Origin: Azonexus sp.
GTDB taxonomy: Bacteria; Pseudomonadota; Gammaproteobacteria; Burkholderiales; Rhodocyclaceae
Assembly: GCF_030824335.1 (NCBI RefSeq)
Contig: NZ_JAVBXX010000016.1
Location: forward strand, 1-59,503
Length of the DNA: 59,503 bases
Direction: 5' to 3'
A model generated the notes under the pieces. It saw only the letters and a list, made by a program, of their open reading frames with translations, was not told where the DNA came from and ran no database searches. Each line of letters opens with the position of its first letter. Positions within the stretch are counted from its first letter, which is position 1. This document shows, piece after piece, positions 9,189 through 18,647 of this stretch. The position numbers were made by a program, and so were the translations under genes.

Positions 9189-10781
9189 TCAACTCCGGAA
9201 TTGACGTAAGTGCGTAATCAGGCCGCGTGTCGAGTCGTCCAGCGTATTGTCCTGACGCTCGCCGCGCAGGATCGGCGCCAGCCGGCTGGCCAATTGCTTG
9301 CCGAGCTCGACACCCCACTGATCGAAGGCATTGAGATTCCACAGCACGCCGAGGCAGAAAACTTTGTGCTCATACAGTGCGAGCAATTGACCAAGGGTAA
9401 ATGGCGTCAGTTTGGGCAGGATGATGGTGGTCGATGGCTGGTTGCCGGGAAAGGTCCGGTAAGGCAGTAGCGCAGTCTCGATGCCGCTGGCCCGCGCTTC
9501 GTCGGCCGTCTGGCCGAAGGCCAGGGCCGAGGACTGGGCCAGGCAATTGGCCAGCAGGCCGCTATGGTGGCCGGGCAGCGGGAAATCCGAGCGGGCCAGG
9601 GCAATGAAATCGCAAGCGACCAGTGCGCTGCCCTGATGCAGCAACTGGAAAAAGGAGTGCTGGCCGTTGGTGCCGGGTTCTCCCCACAAAACCGGATTGG
9701 TGGCGTAGTCGACCGCCAGGCCGTTACGGTCGATACGCTTGCCGTTGCTTTCCATTTCGAGTTGCTGGAGATGGGCCGGCAACAGGCCGAGCGAATGGCT
9801 GTAGGGGAAAATGCCGTGGCTGTGGGCATTCAGGAAGTTGGTGTTCCACAAGCCGAGCAGGGCCAGCGTCAGTGGCAGGTTGCTTTCAGCCGGTGCGGAG
9901 AAAAAATGCTCGTCCATGTTTCGTGCGCCGGCCAGCAACTGCTCGAAGTGGCGAAAGCCGATGGCCAGTGCGATGGGCAGGCCGATCGACGACCAGAGCG
10001 AAAACCGTCCGCCGACCCAGTCGCTGAAGGCGAAAACGTTTTCTGGTGCGATGCCGAAGGCACTGGTCGCTGCCAGATTGCTCGAGGCGGCAACAAAGTG
10101 CTGGCTGATGGCACTGTGCCGGCCTGCGGCGGCCAATAGCCAGTTGCGTGCCGTTTCGGCATTGGTCAGTGTTTCCAGCGTGGTGAAAGTCTTGCTGGCA
10201 ACGACGAACAGCGTGGTGCGCGGGTTCAGGTGGGTCAGGGTGCCGGCCAGGTCGGCGCTGTCCAGATTGGAGACGAAGTGTACGCGCAGGTCGGCCTGCT
10301 GAAACGCAGCCAGCGCATGGACGGCCATGCGCGGGCCAAGGTCGGAGCCGCCAATGCCCAGGCTGACGATGTCGGTGATGCGCTCACCGGTGTAGCCACG
10401 GTATTGTCCGCTGTGAATGCGTTCGCAGAAATCGGCCATGCGTACCAGCACCTGGCGGACTTCTTCGGGGGCCTGTTCGCCGGCGCGCAGTCTGCAGTGA
10501 CCGACGGCCCGGCCTTCTGTGTGATTGATCGCCTCGCCCTGGCGCATGCGCGCGATCCAACCTTGCCAGTCGGCTTGCGCCGCAAGCTGGCGGAGCAGAT
10601 CAAGGGTGGTGGCGGTGATGCGCTGCTTGGAGAAGTCAAGCAGCAACTGCTCGTGCGTCAGTGAGAAACGGGTGAAGCGTTCGTCGTCTTCGGCAAACAA
10701 CTGGCGCAGATGTTGCGGTCGGATTTCTTTGGCGTGCGTATCCAGTGCTTGCCAGGCCTTGGTTTCGGTTAGGCGCTGCAT
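9189..10781 (-). CDS. pgi: Glucose-6-phosphate isomerase
   Basis: Interconverts glucose-6-phosphate and fructose-6-phosphate. Both family signatures are visible: GGRFSLWSSIGLPIAL and FDQWGVELGKQL, together with SLGIGGSDLGPRM for sugar-phosphate binding. 530 residues, slightly shorter than the E. coli enzyme. Start at 10781 (MQRLTETKAWQAL) lies two bases after the thyA stop, suggesting translational coupling in a thyA-pgi-folA operon. Confidence 0.96.
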   Translation of the reverse strand: MQRLTETKAWQALDTHAKEIRPQHLRQLFAEDDERFTRFSLTHEQLLLDFSKQRITATTLDLLRQLAAQADWQGWIARMRQGEAINHTEGRAVGHCRLRAGEQAPEEVRQVLVRMADFCERIHSGQYRGYTGERITDIVSLGIGGSDLGPRMAVHALAAFQQADLRVHFVSNLDSADLAGTLTHLNPRTTLFVVASKTFTTLETLTNAETARNWLLAAAGRHSAISQHFVAASSNLAATSAFGIAPENVFAFSDWVGGRFSLWSSIGLPIALAIGFRHFEQLLAGARNMDEHFFSAPAESNLPLTLALLGLWNTNFLNAHSHGIFPYSHSLGLLPAHLQQLEMESNGKRIDRNGLAVDYATNPVLWGEPGTNGQHSFFQLLHQGSALVACDFIALARSDFPLPGHHSGLLANCLAQSSALAFGQTADEARASGIETALLPYRTFPGNQPSTTIILPKLTPFTLGQLLALYEHKVFCLGVLWNLNAFDQWGVELGKQLASRLAPILRGERQDNTLDDSTRGLITHLRQFRS

Positions 10782-10783
10782 GT

Positions 10784-11599
10784 TTAAACAGCAACCGGTG
10801 CCGCGATATGCGGATGCGGGTCGTAGCCATCGAGACGGAAATCCTCGAATTTGAAGGCAAAAATGTCGTCGACCGCAGGATTGATCCACATTGACGGCAA
10901 GGGGCGTAGCTCACGCGTCAGCTGGAGGCGCGTTTGTTCGAAGTGGTTCGAGTACAGGTGCGCATCGCCGAAAGTGTGCACAAATTCGCCCGCACGATAA
11001 CCGCAGACCTGGGCCAGCATCAGGGTCAGCAAGGCATAGGAAGCGATGTTGAACGGTACACCGAGGAAAATGTCGGCGCTACGCTGGTACAACTGGCAGG
11101 AAAGCTTACGCGGTTCATCCGGGTGGCTGGCCGGAGAAACGTAGAACTGGAACAGGCAATGGCAGGGCGGCAAGGCCATGCTGTCCACATCGCCGGGATT
11201 CCAGGCGGAAACGATATGCCGACGCGAGTCGGGATTGTGTTTCAGGCTATGCACCAACTGGCTGATCTGGTCGATCAGGCGACCATCCGGCGTTTCCCAG
11301 CGGCGCCATTGCTTGCCGTAAACCGGGCCGAGATCGCCTTGCTCGTCAGCCCATTCGTCCCATATCTTGACGCCGTTCTGTTGCAGGTAAGCGATATTGG
11401 TATCGCCCTGCAAAAACCACAGTAATTCGTGAATGATCGATTTCAAATGCAGTTTCTTGCTGGTCAATACCGGAAAGCCCTGTGCCAGGTCGAAGCGCAT
11501 CTGCCAGCCGAATACCGAACGGGTGCCGGTACCGGTACGGTCCGATTTGTCCTGACCATTTTCCAGAACGTGACGCATCAGGGCGAGGTATTGCTGCAT
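10784..11599 (-). CDS. thyA: Thymidylate synthase
   Basis: Methylates dUMP to dTMP using methylenetetrahydrofolate. Contains [16 protein letters not shown], the catalytic cysteine in [11 protein letters not shown] and [17 protein letters not shown]. 271 residues, close to the 264 of the standard short form. First gene of an operon whose last gene, folA, regenerates the folate cofactor. The promoter should lie in the 150-bp gap divergent to the PilZ-like gene, but no strong -35/-10 pair was seen. Confidence 0.97.
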   Translation of the reverse strand: MQQYLALMRHVLENGQDKSDRTGTGTRSVFGWQMRFDLAQGFPVLTSKKLHLKSIIHELLWFLQGDTNIAYLQQNGVKIWDEWADEQGDLGPVYGKQWRRWETPDGRLIDQISQLVHSLKHNPDSRRHIVSAWNPGDVDSMALPPCHCLFQFYVSPASHPDEPRKLSCQLYQRSADIFLGVPFNIASYALLTLMLAQVCGYRAGEFVHTFGDAHLYSNHFEQTRLQLTRELRPLPSMWINPAVDDIFAFKFEDFRLDGYDPHPHIAAPVAV

Positions 11600-11750
11600 G
11601 GCTATTGTTCATTTATGAAGTGATTTTCGGCATTCTAACGTTCCCGACGGGTTTTCGCTGCCCTCGCGAGTGGCATAGAATGGGCGACCGGTGCCGATAT
11701 GCTGGCCGTGTTTGGTGCCAGACCGGCTGAGAGATTCCGAGGAGAACGAG

Positions 11751-13289
11751 TTGCTGAACAAGATGGCTAATCTGGGAGGGCTGTTCGAGAAGAAGGTCGG
11801 CCACCCGCTTGCGGACTCTCGAGAGTTGCAGAGGATTATTAGTGAACTGCCGAAAGACAATGCTTTCAAGGCGCTGGATGAAATTGCCGGTTGGCTTGAG
11901 TCCTTGCTGGCCGCCGATGATTTTCCCGTCGAGCGCTTGTTCGAGACCGGACGGCAACTGGAAGATGCGGCTGGCGCGCATTTGCGGCGACTGGCACGGG
12001 ATTATTTGCAGACCTTGCGCTTGTCGAAGGCTGAAGAGAAGCGTCTATGGCTGATCAATGGCGGACTCTGGCGTTTGCTGTCCAGCGTGTACGAGCGGGC
12101 GCTGGATGGCCTGCTCGGTTTGGGTGTGACCGCCGATTTCAAACGGAACACCTTGCCGGCGCTGAGTACGCGCCTGATTGCGGCGTTGCGGGCTGTCGTC
12201 AAATGGGAGCAATTTCATTACGGGCCGATGCCCGGGGATATTTGGCAGCGTCTGGGGCGGGTGCTACTCGTCGCCGAGGCGGCTGGCGTGGCAGATCGGC
12301 CGGTTAGCCTGGGTGGCTTGCTCGGTGGCAGTTCGGCGATTCGCGAGTATCAGAAAGTCATGGTCTTCCAGGCGGCTTCGATGGACAGCCTGCTGCCGCT
12401 CGAAATTGAAATTGCCGAACGCTTTATCAATCACTTTCTCGGCCTATTCGAGTTTCCTTTGCTGGCCGAGCACGATTGCGTTTATTGGGCCGACTTGTCT
12501 TTGCCGCAGCCGCCGCAGCGTTTGGCGAAAATGCCGGCCGTTGCGACGCCATCGCTGCGCTTTTTCCGACCGGGGCGCGCGCATGCCGCCATGCAGGAAG
12601 TTTTGCGAGGGCTCGAGCAGGGCCTTGAGCTGCCGGCCGATATCAAACTCAATGGGGAGTTTCCGGCGCGGACCCTGATCCCGGTCTTGCGCCATCTATG
12701 CGCTTACCTGGCGCCCGTGCCGCCACAGCGCCGGCACGACCGGCATCGGGTCAAACACCGGATGTCGGTGCTCAATGGGCTGATCAATGCATTCGTTGTT
12801 TTTTCCGGTGAGTTCGGCGGTCGACCGGCGGGCCTGCAGATTGAAAGCTGGGTGGTAGAGAATGTCAGCCGGGGCGGGTTTGGTGCCTTGCTTAACGATA
12901 TTCCCGGCGAATGGCTGAAGGTCGGTGCCTTGCTGGCAATTCAGCCGGAAGGCGGCGATAACTGGTTGCTCGGCTGTGTGCGACGCTATCGCCGGGAGTC
13001 TGTTACCGAGGCGCATGTCGGGATCGAAACGCTGGCCCGTCTGGTTCAGGCTGTTGAGTTGAAGCCTAAAATGGCCTCCAGCTATGCGGCCGTGGCGGGG
13101 ATTCCATCCTTGTTGCTGCTCGAAGGAAATGCGCCGGGTGAGGTGCGCGCCATCCTGCCGCAATACACCTTTGATCCGCGCGATTCCCTCGAATACCAGC
13201 AGGACGGGCGTCGGGTGGTGCTTGAGCCTGTACTGCTGGTCGAGCAGACCGCCGATTATGAACTGGCCCGCTATCGGGTGTTGAGCTGA
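11751..13289 (+). CDS. Large protein with C-terminal PilZ-like (c-di-GMP) motifs
   Basis: Function not recognised. The first 320 residues are mainly helical, without a known domain. The C-terminal part has the two halves of a PilZ c-di-GMP site: arginine motifs RRHDR/RVKHR at about residues 327-337 and NVSRGG at about 371-376, followed by hydrophobic beta-like segments. TTG at 11751 is chosen because GAGGAG lies 6 bases before it; the next ATG is four codons downstream, and the ATG 20 codons upstream lacks a ribosome site. It is monocistronic and divergent from thyA. Confidence 0.6.
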   Translation: MLNKMANLGGLFEKKVGHPLADSRELQRIISELPKDNAFKALDEIAGWLESLLAADDFPVERLFETGRQLEDAAGAHLRRLARDYLQTLRLSKAEEKRLWLINGGLWRLLSSVYERALDGLLGLGVTADFKRNTLPALSTRLIAALRAVVKWEQFHYGPMPGDIWQRLGRVLLVAEAAGVADRPVSLGGLLGGSSAIREYQKVMVFQAASMDSLLPLEIEIAERFINHFLGLFEFPLLAEHDCVYWADLSLPQPPQRLAKMPAVATPSLRFFRPGRAHAAMQEVLRGLEQGLELPADIKLNGEFPARTLIPVLRHLCAYLAPVPPQRRHDRHRVKHRMSVLNGLINAFVVFSGEFGGRPAGLQIESWVVENVSRGGFGALLNDIPGEWLKVGALLAIQPEGGDNWLLGCVRRYRRESVTEAHVGIETLARLVQAVELKPKMASSYAAVAGIPSLLLLEGNAPGEVRAILPQYTFDPRDSLEYQQDGRRVVLEPVLLVEQTADYELARYRVLS

Positions 13290-13319
13290 GGCGGGTTGAG
13301 TCGAGCCGTCTGACGCGGG

Positions 13320-13925
13320 TCAGTTTGCCTGTGTCGGCGGTTTGATTGCCGATTTGGGGCGAAATGCCTTGATCACGTCGGCATTCGTTTCGGCGTAAGG
13401 GCCGCCGATCAGGTCGATGCAATAAGGAACCGCCGCAAAAATGCCGACGTGAGCCACGCTGCCGTCGGCATTGCGGACGCCTTCCAGCGTTTCCCGAATC
13501 GACTTCGGCTGGCCCGGCAAATTGATGATCAGGGCCTGCTTGCGAATTACCGCAACCTGGCGCGATAGGATGGCGGTCGGTACGAAATTCAGGCTGATCC
13601 GGCGCATTTCTTCGCCGAAACCCGGCATTTCCTTGTCGGCCACTGCCAGCGTGGCTTCCGGCGTGACGTCGCGCAGGGCTGGGCCGGTACCGCCAGTGGT
13701 CAATACCAAGTGGCAATTATTGCGGTCAACCAGCTCGATGAGGGCTTTTTCAATACTTTCGCGATCATCGGCAATCAGCCGGGTTTCCGCTTGCCACGGG
13801 CTGCTCAGTGCTGCGGTCAACCATTCATGCAGGGCTGGAATGCCTTTGTCTTCATAGACGCCGGTTGACGCGCGGTCGCTGATTGAAACGAGGCCGATGC
13901 GTAGCACGTTGCCGATATCACTCAT
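13320..13925 (-). CDS. mogA: Molybdopterin adenylyltransferase MogA
   Basis: Adenylates molybdopterin before molybdenum insertion. The MoCF-binding fold is clear: LRIGLVSISDRASTG at the N-terminus, LVLTTGGTGPALRDVTPEAT, EMPGFGEEMRR and LPGQPKSIRETLEG. About 201 residues. The start MSDIGN at 13925 overlaps the yjgA stop by 8 bases; a second ATG at 13937 is possible. Translational coupling with yjgA is likely. Confidence 0.93.
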   Translation of the reverse strand: MSDIGNVLRIGLVSISDRASTGVYEDKGIPALHEWLTAALSSPWQAETRLIADDRESIEKALIELVDRNNCHLVLTTGGTGPALRDVTPEATLAVADKEMPGFGEEMRRISLNFVPTAILSRQVAVIRKQALIINLPGQPKSIRETLEGVRNADGSVAHVGIFAAVPYCIDLIGGPYAETNADVIKAFRPKSAIKPPTQAN

Positions 13926-14475
13926 CTGCCGCCTCATCGGTCGCCGCGTCAGCCTCTGCCGTCGGCGTGGCGTCGAGTTCCTTCAAAATCTGGAAAATGG
14001 CGCGGAAGCTCTTCGGGGGCTTGTTGCCTTCCTGCTCCTTCAATGCATTGCGCCGCAACTGGCGCAGGTGCTGGATATCGACACCGGGCCACTGGTTGGC
14101 GATTTCGGTCAGCACACTTTCATCTTCCATCAAGCGAACCCGGAAACGTTCCAGGCGGTGCATGCGGGCAATTTCGGCCGATGATTCGCCACGCAGCAGG
14201 GCGAGGCCGGCGCGGATCGGTTCGTCGTCAACGCCGCGCATCAGCTTGCCGATGTACTGCATTTGCCGGCGTCGCGCCCCGTGTGCGGTGATTTTCTGGG
14301 CTTCGCGCACGGCACTGAGCAGTGTTTCCGGCAGGTTGATGCGCTTTAATTGGCTGACGGAAAGTTCGACCAACTCCGCACCGAGGTCGCGCAGCTCGTG
14401 CATCGCCTCCTTCTTCTTGGTTTTGGAAGGACGGCGGTCGTCTTCGGTAAAGTCTTCTTCTTGCATGGCGTGCAT
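13918..14475 (-). CDS. darP: Ribosome-associated protein YjgA/DarP (DUF615)
   Basis: DUF615 family, a small highly charged protein associated with late 50S assembly in E. coli. Visible are KTKKKEAMHELRDLGAELVELS, the basic middle GARRRQMQYIGKLMR and the family end LRRNALKEQEGNKPPKS. The open frame continues upstream, but MHAMQEEDF (14475, or the inner ATG at 14466) gives a normal size of about 185 residues. It is divergent from pmbA, which the family commonly neighbours, with only about 60 bases between the start codons. Confidence 0.88.
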   Translation of the reverse strand: MHAMQEEDFTEDDRRPSKTKKKEAMHELRDLGAELVELSVSQLKRINLPETLLSAVREAQKITAHGARRRQMQYIGKLMRGVDDEPIRAGLALLRGESSAEIARMHRLERFRVRLMEDESVLTEIANQWPGVDIQHLRQLRRNALKEQEGNKPPKSFRAIFQILKELDATPTAEADAATDEAADE

Positions 14476-14535
14476 CCGGTACGGCAATGGCGGGCTGCTA
14501 TGATAGCGACTTTTCCCCCAAACGACGCCGCTTCC

Positions 14536-15879
14536 ATGCCCGAGACCGCCGCTTTTTCCTACGCTTTCCCTGCGCTGCAACAACTCGCCGAGGATGTCCT
14601 GACACATGCCCGAGCCAAGGGAGCGACTGCCTGCGAGGTTGATGTATCCGAAGGCTTCGGTCAGTCGGTCACGGTGCGCTGCGATGAGGTCGAGACGATC
14701 GAGTTCAATCGCGACAAGGGTATCGGTATCACCGTCTATGCCGGCCAACGCAAGGGGTACGCCAGCACCTCCGACTTCTCGGCACAGGCTTTGCGCGAGA
14801 CGGTCGAAGCGGCGCTGAACATTGCTCGCTTCACCGCCGAAGACGATTGTGCCGGTCTGGCCGAGGCCGGGCTGATGGCGAAGGATTGTCCCGATCTGGA
14901 TTTGTATCATCCATGGGCGTTGACCGTGGAAGACTCAATCGAAATCGCCCAACGTTGCGAACAGGCGGCTTTTGATAGTAGTCCGCTGATCGATAATTCC
15001 GAAGGGGCGACGGTTTCGACGCAGCAGGCGCATTTCGTTTCCGCCAACAGCCTGGGTTTCATGGGCGGCTATCCGACCTCGCGCCATTACATTTCGGCCT
15101 CGGTGATCGCTGGCGAGCGCGAGCAGATGCAGCGCGACGACTGGTACACCACGCACCGGAATGCAAGTCGACTGGAGAGTCCGGAAAGCGTCGGCCGAAT
15201 GGCGGCCGAGCGTGCAGTAGCACGCCTCGGTGGGCGCAAGGTCAAGACTGGCGAATTCCCGGTACTGTTCGAGGCGCCGCTGGCCGCAGGTCTGCTCGGC
15301 AGTTTGGTGCATGCGGCGAGCGGTGGCGCGCTGTATCGCAAGGCGTCGTTCCTGCTCGATCACTTGGGCAAGAAAATCATGCCGGATTTCGTCAAGATCA
15401 GCGAGCGCCCCCATATTCCCTGCGGCCTGGGCAGCGCATCGTTTGATAGCGATGGCGTGGCAACGCGCGATAGCGATGTCGTGGTCGGCGGGGTGTTGCA
15501 ACGTTACTTCCTGTCCACCTACACGGCGCGCAAGCTGGGTATGCAGACGACGGCCAATGCCGGCGGCAGCCACAACCTGATCATCGAACCGGGCGACCTG
15601 GATTTTGAAGGTATGCTGGCCAGAATGGGCCGCGGTCTGCTGCTCACCGAAATGCTTGGTCACGGAGTCAATTACGTGACCGGTGACTATTCGCGTGGCG
15701 CCGCAGGCTTCTGGGTGGAAAACGGCAAGATCGTGCATCCGGTCGAGGAAATCACTATTGCTGGCAATCTGCGCGACATGTTTGCCGGCATTCTGGCGGT
15801 CGGTAATGATGTGCAGATCCGGGGTACGAAGCAGACCGGCTCCATCCTGATCGACCGCATGATCATTGCCGGGGAGTGA
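14536..15879 (+). CDS. pmbA: TldE/PmbA family metalloprotease subunit
   Basis: Partner of TldD in a cytosolic zinc protease that trims modified peptides and antitoxin CcdA in E. coli. Motifs include VTVRCDEVETIEFNRDKG, STSDFSAQALRETVEAA, and the C-terminal GNDVQIRGTKQTGSILIDRM. MPETAAFSYAF at 14536 gives 447 residues, normal for the family; another ATG at 14500 would add 12 residues. TldD is not in this window. It is divergent from darP. Confidence 0.93.
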   Translation: MPETAAFSYAFPALQQLAEDVLTHARAKGATACEVDVSEGFGQSVTVRCDEVETIEFNRDKGIGITVYAGQRKGYASTSDFSAQALRETVEAALNIARFTAEDDCAGLAEAGLMAKDCPDLDLYHPWALTVEDSIEIAQRCEQAAFDSSPLIDNSEGATVSTQQAHFVSANSLGFMGGYPTSRHYISASVIAGEREQMQRDDWYTTHRNASRLESPESVGRMAAERAVARLGGRKVKTGEFPVLFEAPLAAGLLGSLVHAASGGALYRKASFLLDHLGKKIMPDFVKISERPHIPCGLGSASFDSDGVATRDSDVVVGGVLQRYFLSTYTARKLGMQTTANAGGSHNLIIEPGDLDFEGMLARMGRGLLLTEMLGHGVNYVTGDYSRGAAGFWVENGKIVHPVEEITIAGNLRDMFAGILAVGNDVQIRGTKQTGSILIDRMIIAGE

Positions 15880-15983
15880 GTGAAGCGGCAGGGCTTTTTC
15901 GGCATTTCTCATCCTCGGTTGCTCAGCTACAATAAGCTCGCTACAACCCCCGATGTTCCAAACACACAAGAAGGAGACACAAG

Positions 15984-17072
15984 ATGCAACGTCGTGATTT
16001 TCTGAAAAAAGCTTCGCTGGGCGCCGTCGCTGGTGCTGCGGCTACCGTCGCAGCTCCGGCCATTGCTCAGTCACTGCCCAATATCAAGTGGCGGCTGACT
16101 TCAAGCTTCCCGAAGAGCCTGGATACGATTTACGGCGGTGCTGACGTTCTGGCCAACCGCTTGCGTGCGATGACCGGTGGCAAGTTCGATATTCGTGTCT
16201 TTCCTGGCGGTGAAATCGTCCCCGGCCTGCAGGCACTGGATGCTGTGCAGCAAGGTACGGTCGAAATGTGCCATACCTGCTCCTACTATTACGTGGGCAA
16301 GGACAAGACCTTCGGGTTTGGTACGGCAGTGCCTTTCGGCATGAATGCCCGTCAGCAGAACGCCTGGATTTACTACGGTGGCGGTCAGAAGCTGCTGGAT
16401 GATTTTTACGCCAACTACAATGTGGTCTCCTTTGCCGGCGGTAATACCGGTACCCAGATGGGCGGTTGGTGGCGCAAGCCAGTAAAGACCGTGGCCGATC
16501 TCAAGGGGGTAAAGATGCGTATCGCCGGTCTTGGTGGCACGGTCTTCTCCGAACTCGGCGTTGTGCCGCAGCAGATTGCCGGTGGCGATATCTATCCGGC
16601 GCTGGAAAAAGGCACCATTGATGCGGCCGAGTGGGTCGGTCCGTTCGATGACGAAAAGCTCGGTTTCTACAAGGTAGCCAAGAACTACTACTACCCGGGT
16701 TTCTGGGAATCTGGTCCGGCCATTCACTTCTTCGTTAACAAGAAGGAGTGGGACAAGTTGCCGAAGGAATACCAGGAAGCCTTCCAGGCGGCTGCTTACG
16801 AGGCCAATGTGACGATGATGGCTGAGTACGATCACAAGAACCCGATCGCACTTTCCAAGTTGTTGCAGAATGGCGTCAAGCTTCAGGCATTCTCCGATGA
16901 AATCCTGAATGCGGCCTACAAGGTGACTCAACAGGTGTATGCCGATGAGTCGGCCAAGAATCCGGCATTCAAGAAGATTTACACGGAGTGGGAAAAGTAT
17001 CGCAAGACGCAGAATGCCTGGTTCAGTGTCGCTGAAATGCGAATGGACCGTTTCCTGCAGTCACGCAAGTAA
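15984..17072 (+). CDS. TRAP transporter solute-binding protein, TakP-like
   Basis: Periplasmic DctP-family binding protein of a sodium-dependent tripartite transporter. It has a twin-arginine signal (QRRDFLKKASLG, cleaved near AIAQ). From memory, the mature sequence closely resembles Rhodobacter TakP, a 2-oxoacid binder: SFPKSLDTIYGGA, GGDIYPALEKGTIDAAEWVG and GPAIHFFVNKKEWDKLP correspond. The substrate may therefore be an alpha-keto acid, an inference. Strong ribosome site AAGGAGACACAAG. The membrane subunits lie just downstream but are convergent, on the opposite strand. Confidence 0.9.
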   Translation: MQRRDFLKKASLGAVAGAAATVAAPAIAQSLPNIKWRLTSSFPKSLDTIYGGADVLANRLRAMTGGKFDIRVFPGGEIVPGLQALDAVQQGTVEMCHTCSYYYVGKDKTFGFGTAVPFGMNARQQNAWIYYGGGQKLLDDFYANYNVVSFAGGNTGTQMGGWWRKPVKTVADLKGVKMRIAGLGGTVFSELGVVPQQIAGGDIYPALEKGTIDAAEWVGPFDDEKLGFYKVAKNYYYPGFWESGPAIHFFVNKKEWDKLPKEYQEAFQAAAYEANVTMMAEYDHKNPIALSKLLQNGVKLQAFSDEILNAAYKVTQQVYADESAKNPAFKKIYTEWEKYRKTQNAWFSVAEMRMDRFLQSRK

Positions 17073-17092
17073 GTTCGTACCTCGGCAGCAGA

Positions 17093-17120
17093 AACCCGCG
17101 AGTTTCGCGGGTTTTTTTTT
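17093..17120 (+). terminator. Rho-independent terminator after the TRAP binding-protein gene
   Basis: Stem AACCCGCG/CGCGGGTT, 5-nt loop AGTTT, then a run of T residues to 17120. Confidence 0.92.
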
Positions 17121-17155
17121 GGCCAAAAAAACGGGGCCGGTGATGGCCCCGTTTT
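17121..17155 (-). terminator. Rho-independent terminator after dctM
   Basis: Eleven-base stem AAAACGGGGCC/GGCCCCGTTTT (17128-17138 with 17145-17155), loop GGTGAT. Read on the minus strand it is followed by further T residues. It lies back to back with the plus-strand terminator, insulating the convergent genes. Confidence 0.85.
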
Positions 17156-17177
17156 CCGGATGTGTTGAGCTAGCTTC

Positions 17178-18647
17178 TTAGTTGTCGTTGCTTTGCAGGC
17201 CCTTCAGGAGTTCTCCATCGCCCTTTGTTTCCTCGCCATCGTCACCCTGCGGAATCAAGGTGTCCAGATTGATGACGGGGGCGGTGCCTTCACGTTCCAT
17301 GCGCTGCATTTCCTTCTGCGCCGGATCGCCGTAGCTGACGATGTTCGGGAACAGGATGATCAGGGCGACCATGATGATCTGGATGCAGACAAACGGAATG
17401 GCGCCCCAGTAAATGTCCGTGGTCTTGATGGCTGCCGGGGCAACCGAGCGCAGGTAGAACAGCGCGAATCCGAATGGGGGATGCATGAAGGAGGTTTGCA
17501 TGTTGACCGCCAGCAGCACACCGAACCAGACCAGGTCGATCCCCAGCTTGTCTGCTACCGGAGCCAGCAGGGGCACGATGATGAAGGCGAGTTCGAAGAA
17601 GTCGAGGAAGAAGGCCAGCAGGAAGACCATGATGTTGACCACGATCAGGAAGCCGACTTCGCCACCAGGGAGCGACAGCAGCAGATGCTCGACCCACAGG
17701 TCGCCGTTGACGGCACGGAAGGTCAGGCCGAAGACCGTGGAGCCGACCAGGATGAAAACCACGAAGGAGGACAGCTTGCCGGTGGTTTCCATTGCCTGCT
17801 TCATCAGCTTCCAGGACAGGCGCTTGCGGCTGATGGCCAGGATCAGTGCACCGGCTGCACCCATTGCACCACCTTCGGTCGGTGTTGCGATACCGAGGAA
17901 GATCGTACCGAGGACCAGGAAAATCAGGATCAGCGGCGGAACCAGCGAGGTCAGGGCGCGGGTCATCAGCTTGAGACCGCGCAAGCTGCGGGCTTCCGGC
18001 GGCAAGGCCGGGGCTGCGTCTGGCTTGATGATTGTGATCAGGGCGACGTAGCCAAAGTAAAGGCCGGTCAGGACGAGGCCGGGGATCATCGCGCCTTCGT
18101 ACATGTCGCCGACCGAACGACCGAGTTGGTCGGCCATGATGATCAGCACCAGCGATGGCGGGATGATCTGGGCCAAGGTGCCGGAGGCGGCAATAACCCC
18201 GGTGGCGAGGCGTTTGTCGTAGCCATAGCGCAGCATGATGGGCAGCGAGATCAGTCCCATCGAGATCACCGAGGCGGCCACCACGCCGGTCGTTGCGGCG
18301 AGCAGTGCGCCGACGAAAATCACTGCGTAGGCCAGACCGCCGCGAATCGGGCCAAAGAGTTGCCCGATGGTGTCGAGCAGGTCTTCGGCCATGCCGGATC
18401 GTTCAAGGATCAGCCCCATGAAGGTAAAGAAGGGGATGGCCAGCAATGTGTCGTTGGCCATGATGCCGAAGATGCGCTCGGGTAGTGCCTGAAATAGTGC
18501 CGGCTGCAATAAGCCGAGTTCAATGCCGATCAGTCCGAAAACAATACCGTTGGCGGCCAGTGCAAAGGCGACCGGATAGCCGAACAACAGGAAGGCGACG
18601 AGGGCGCCGAACATCAGCGGCGCCATGTTGGCGATGACCCATTCCAT
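17178..18647 (-). CDS. dctM: TRAP transporter large permease subunit DctM
   Basis: Large membrane subunit (12-13 hydrophobic helices) that carries out sodium-coupled uptake. Family motifs: FGYPVAFALAANG near the N-terminus, GLISLPIMLRYGYDK and VIAASGTLAQIIPPSLVLII. 489 residues, with a charged cytoplasmic tail rich in acidic residues that is longer than usual. Its start overlaps the dctQ stop in TAATG, so the two are translationally coupled. Presumably serves the convergent TakP-like binding protein. Confidence 0.93.
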   Translation of the reverse strand: MEWVIANMAPLMFGALVAFLLFGYPVAFALAANGIVFGLIGIELGLLQPALFQALPERIFGIMANDTLLAIPFFTFMGLILERSGMAEDLLDTIGQLFGPIRGGLAYAVIFVGALLAATTGVVAASVISMGLISLPIMLRYGYDKRLATGVIAASGTLAQIIPPSLVLIIMADQLGRSVGDMYEGAMIPGLVLTGLYFGYVALITIIKPDAAPALPPEARSLRGLKLMTRALTSLVPPLILIFLVLGTIFLGIATPTEGGAMGAAGALILAISRKRLSWKLMKQAMETTGKLSSFVVFILVGSTVFGLTFRAVNGDLWVEHLLLSLPGGEVGFLIVVNIMVFLLAFFLDFFELAFIIVPLLAPVADKLGIDLVWFGVLLAVNMQTSFMHPPFGFALFYLRSVAPAAIKTTDIYWGAIPFVCIQIIMVALIILFPNIVSYGDPAQKEMQRMEREGTAPVINLDTLIPQGDDGEETKGDGELLKGLQSNDN

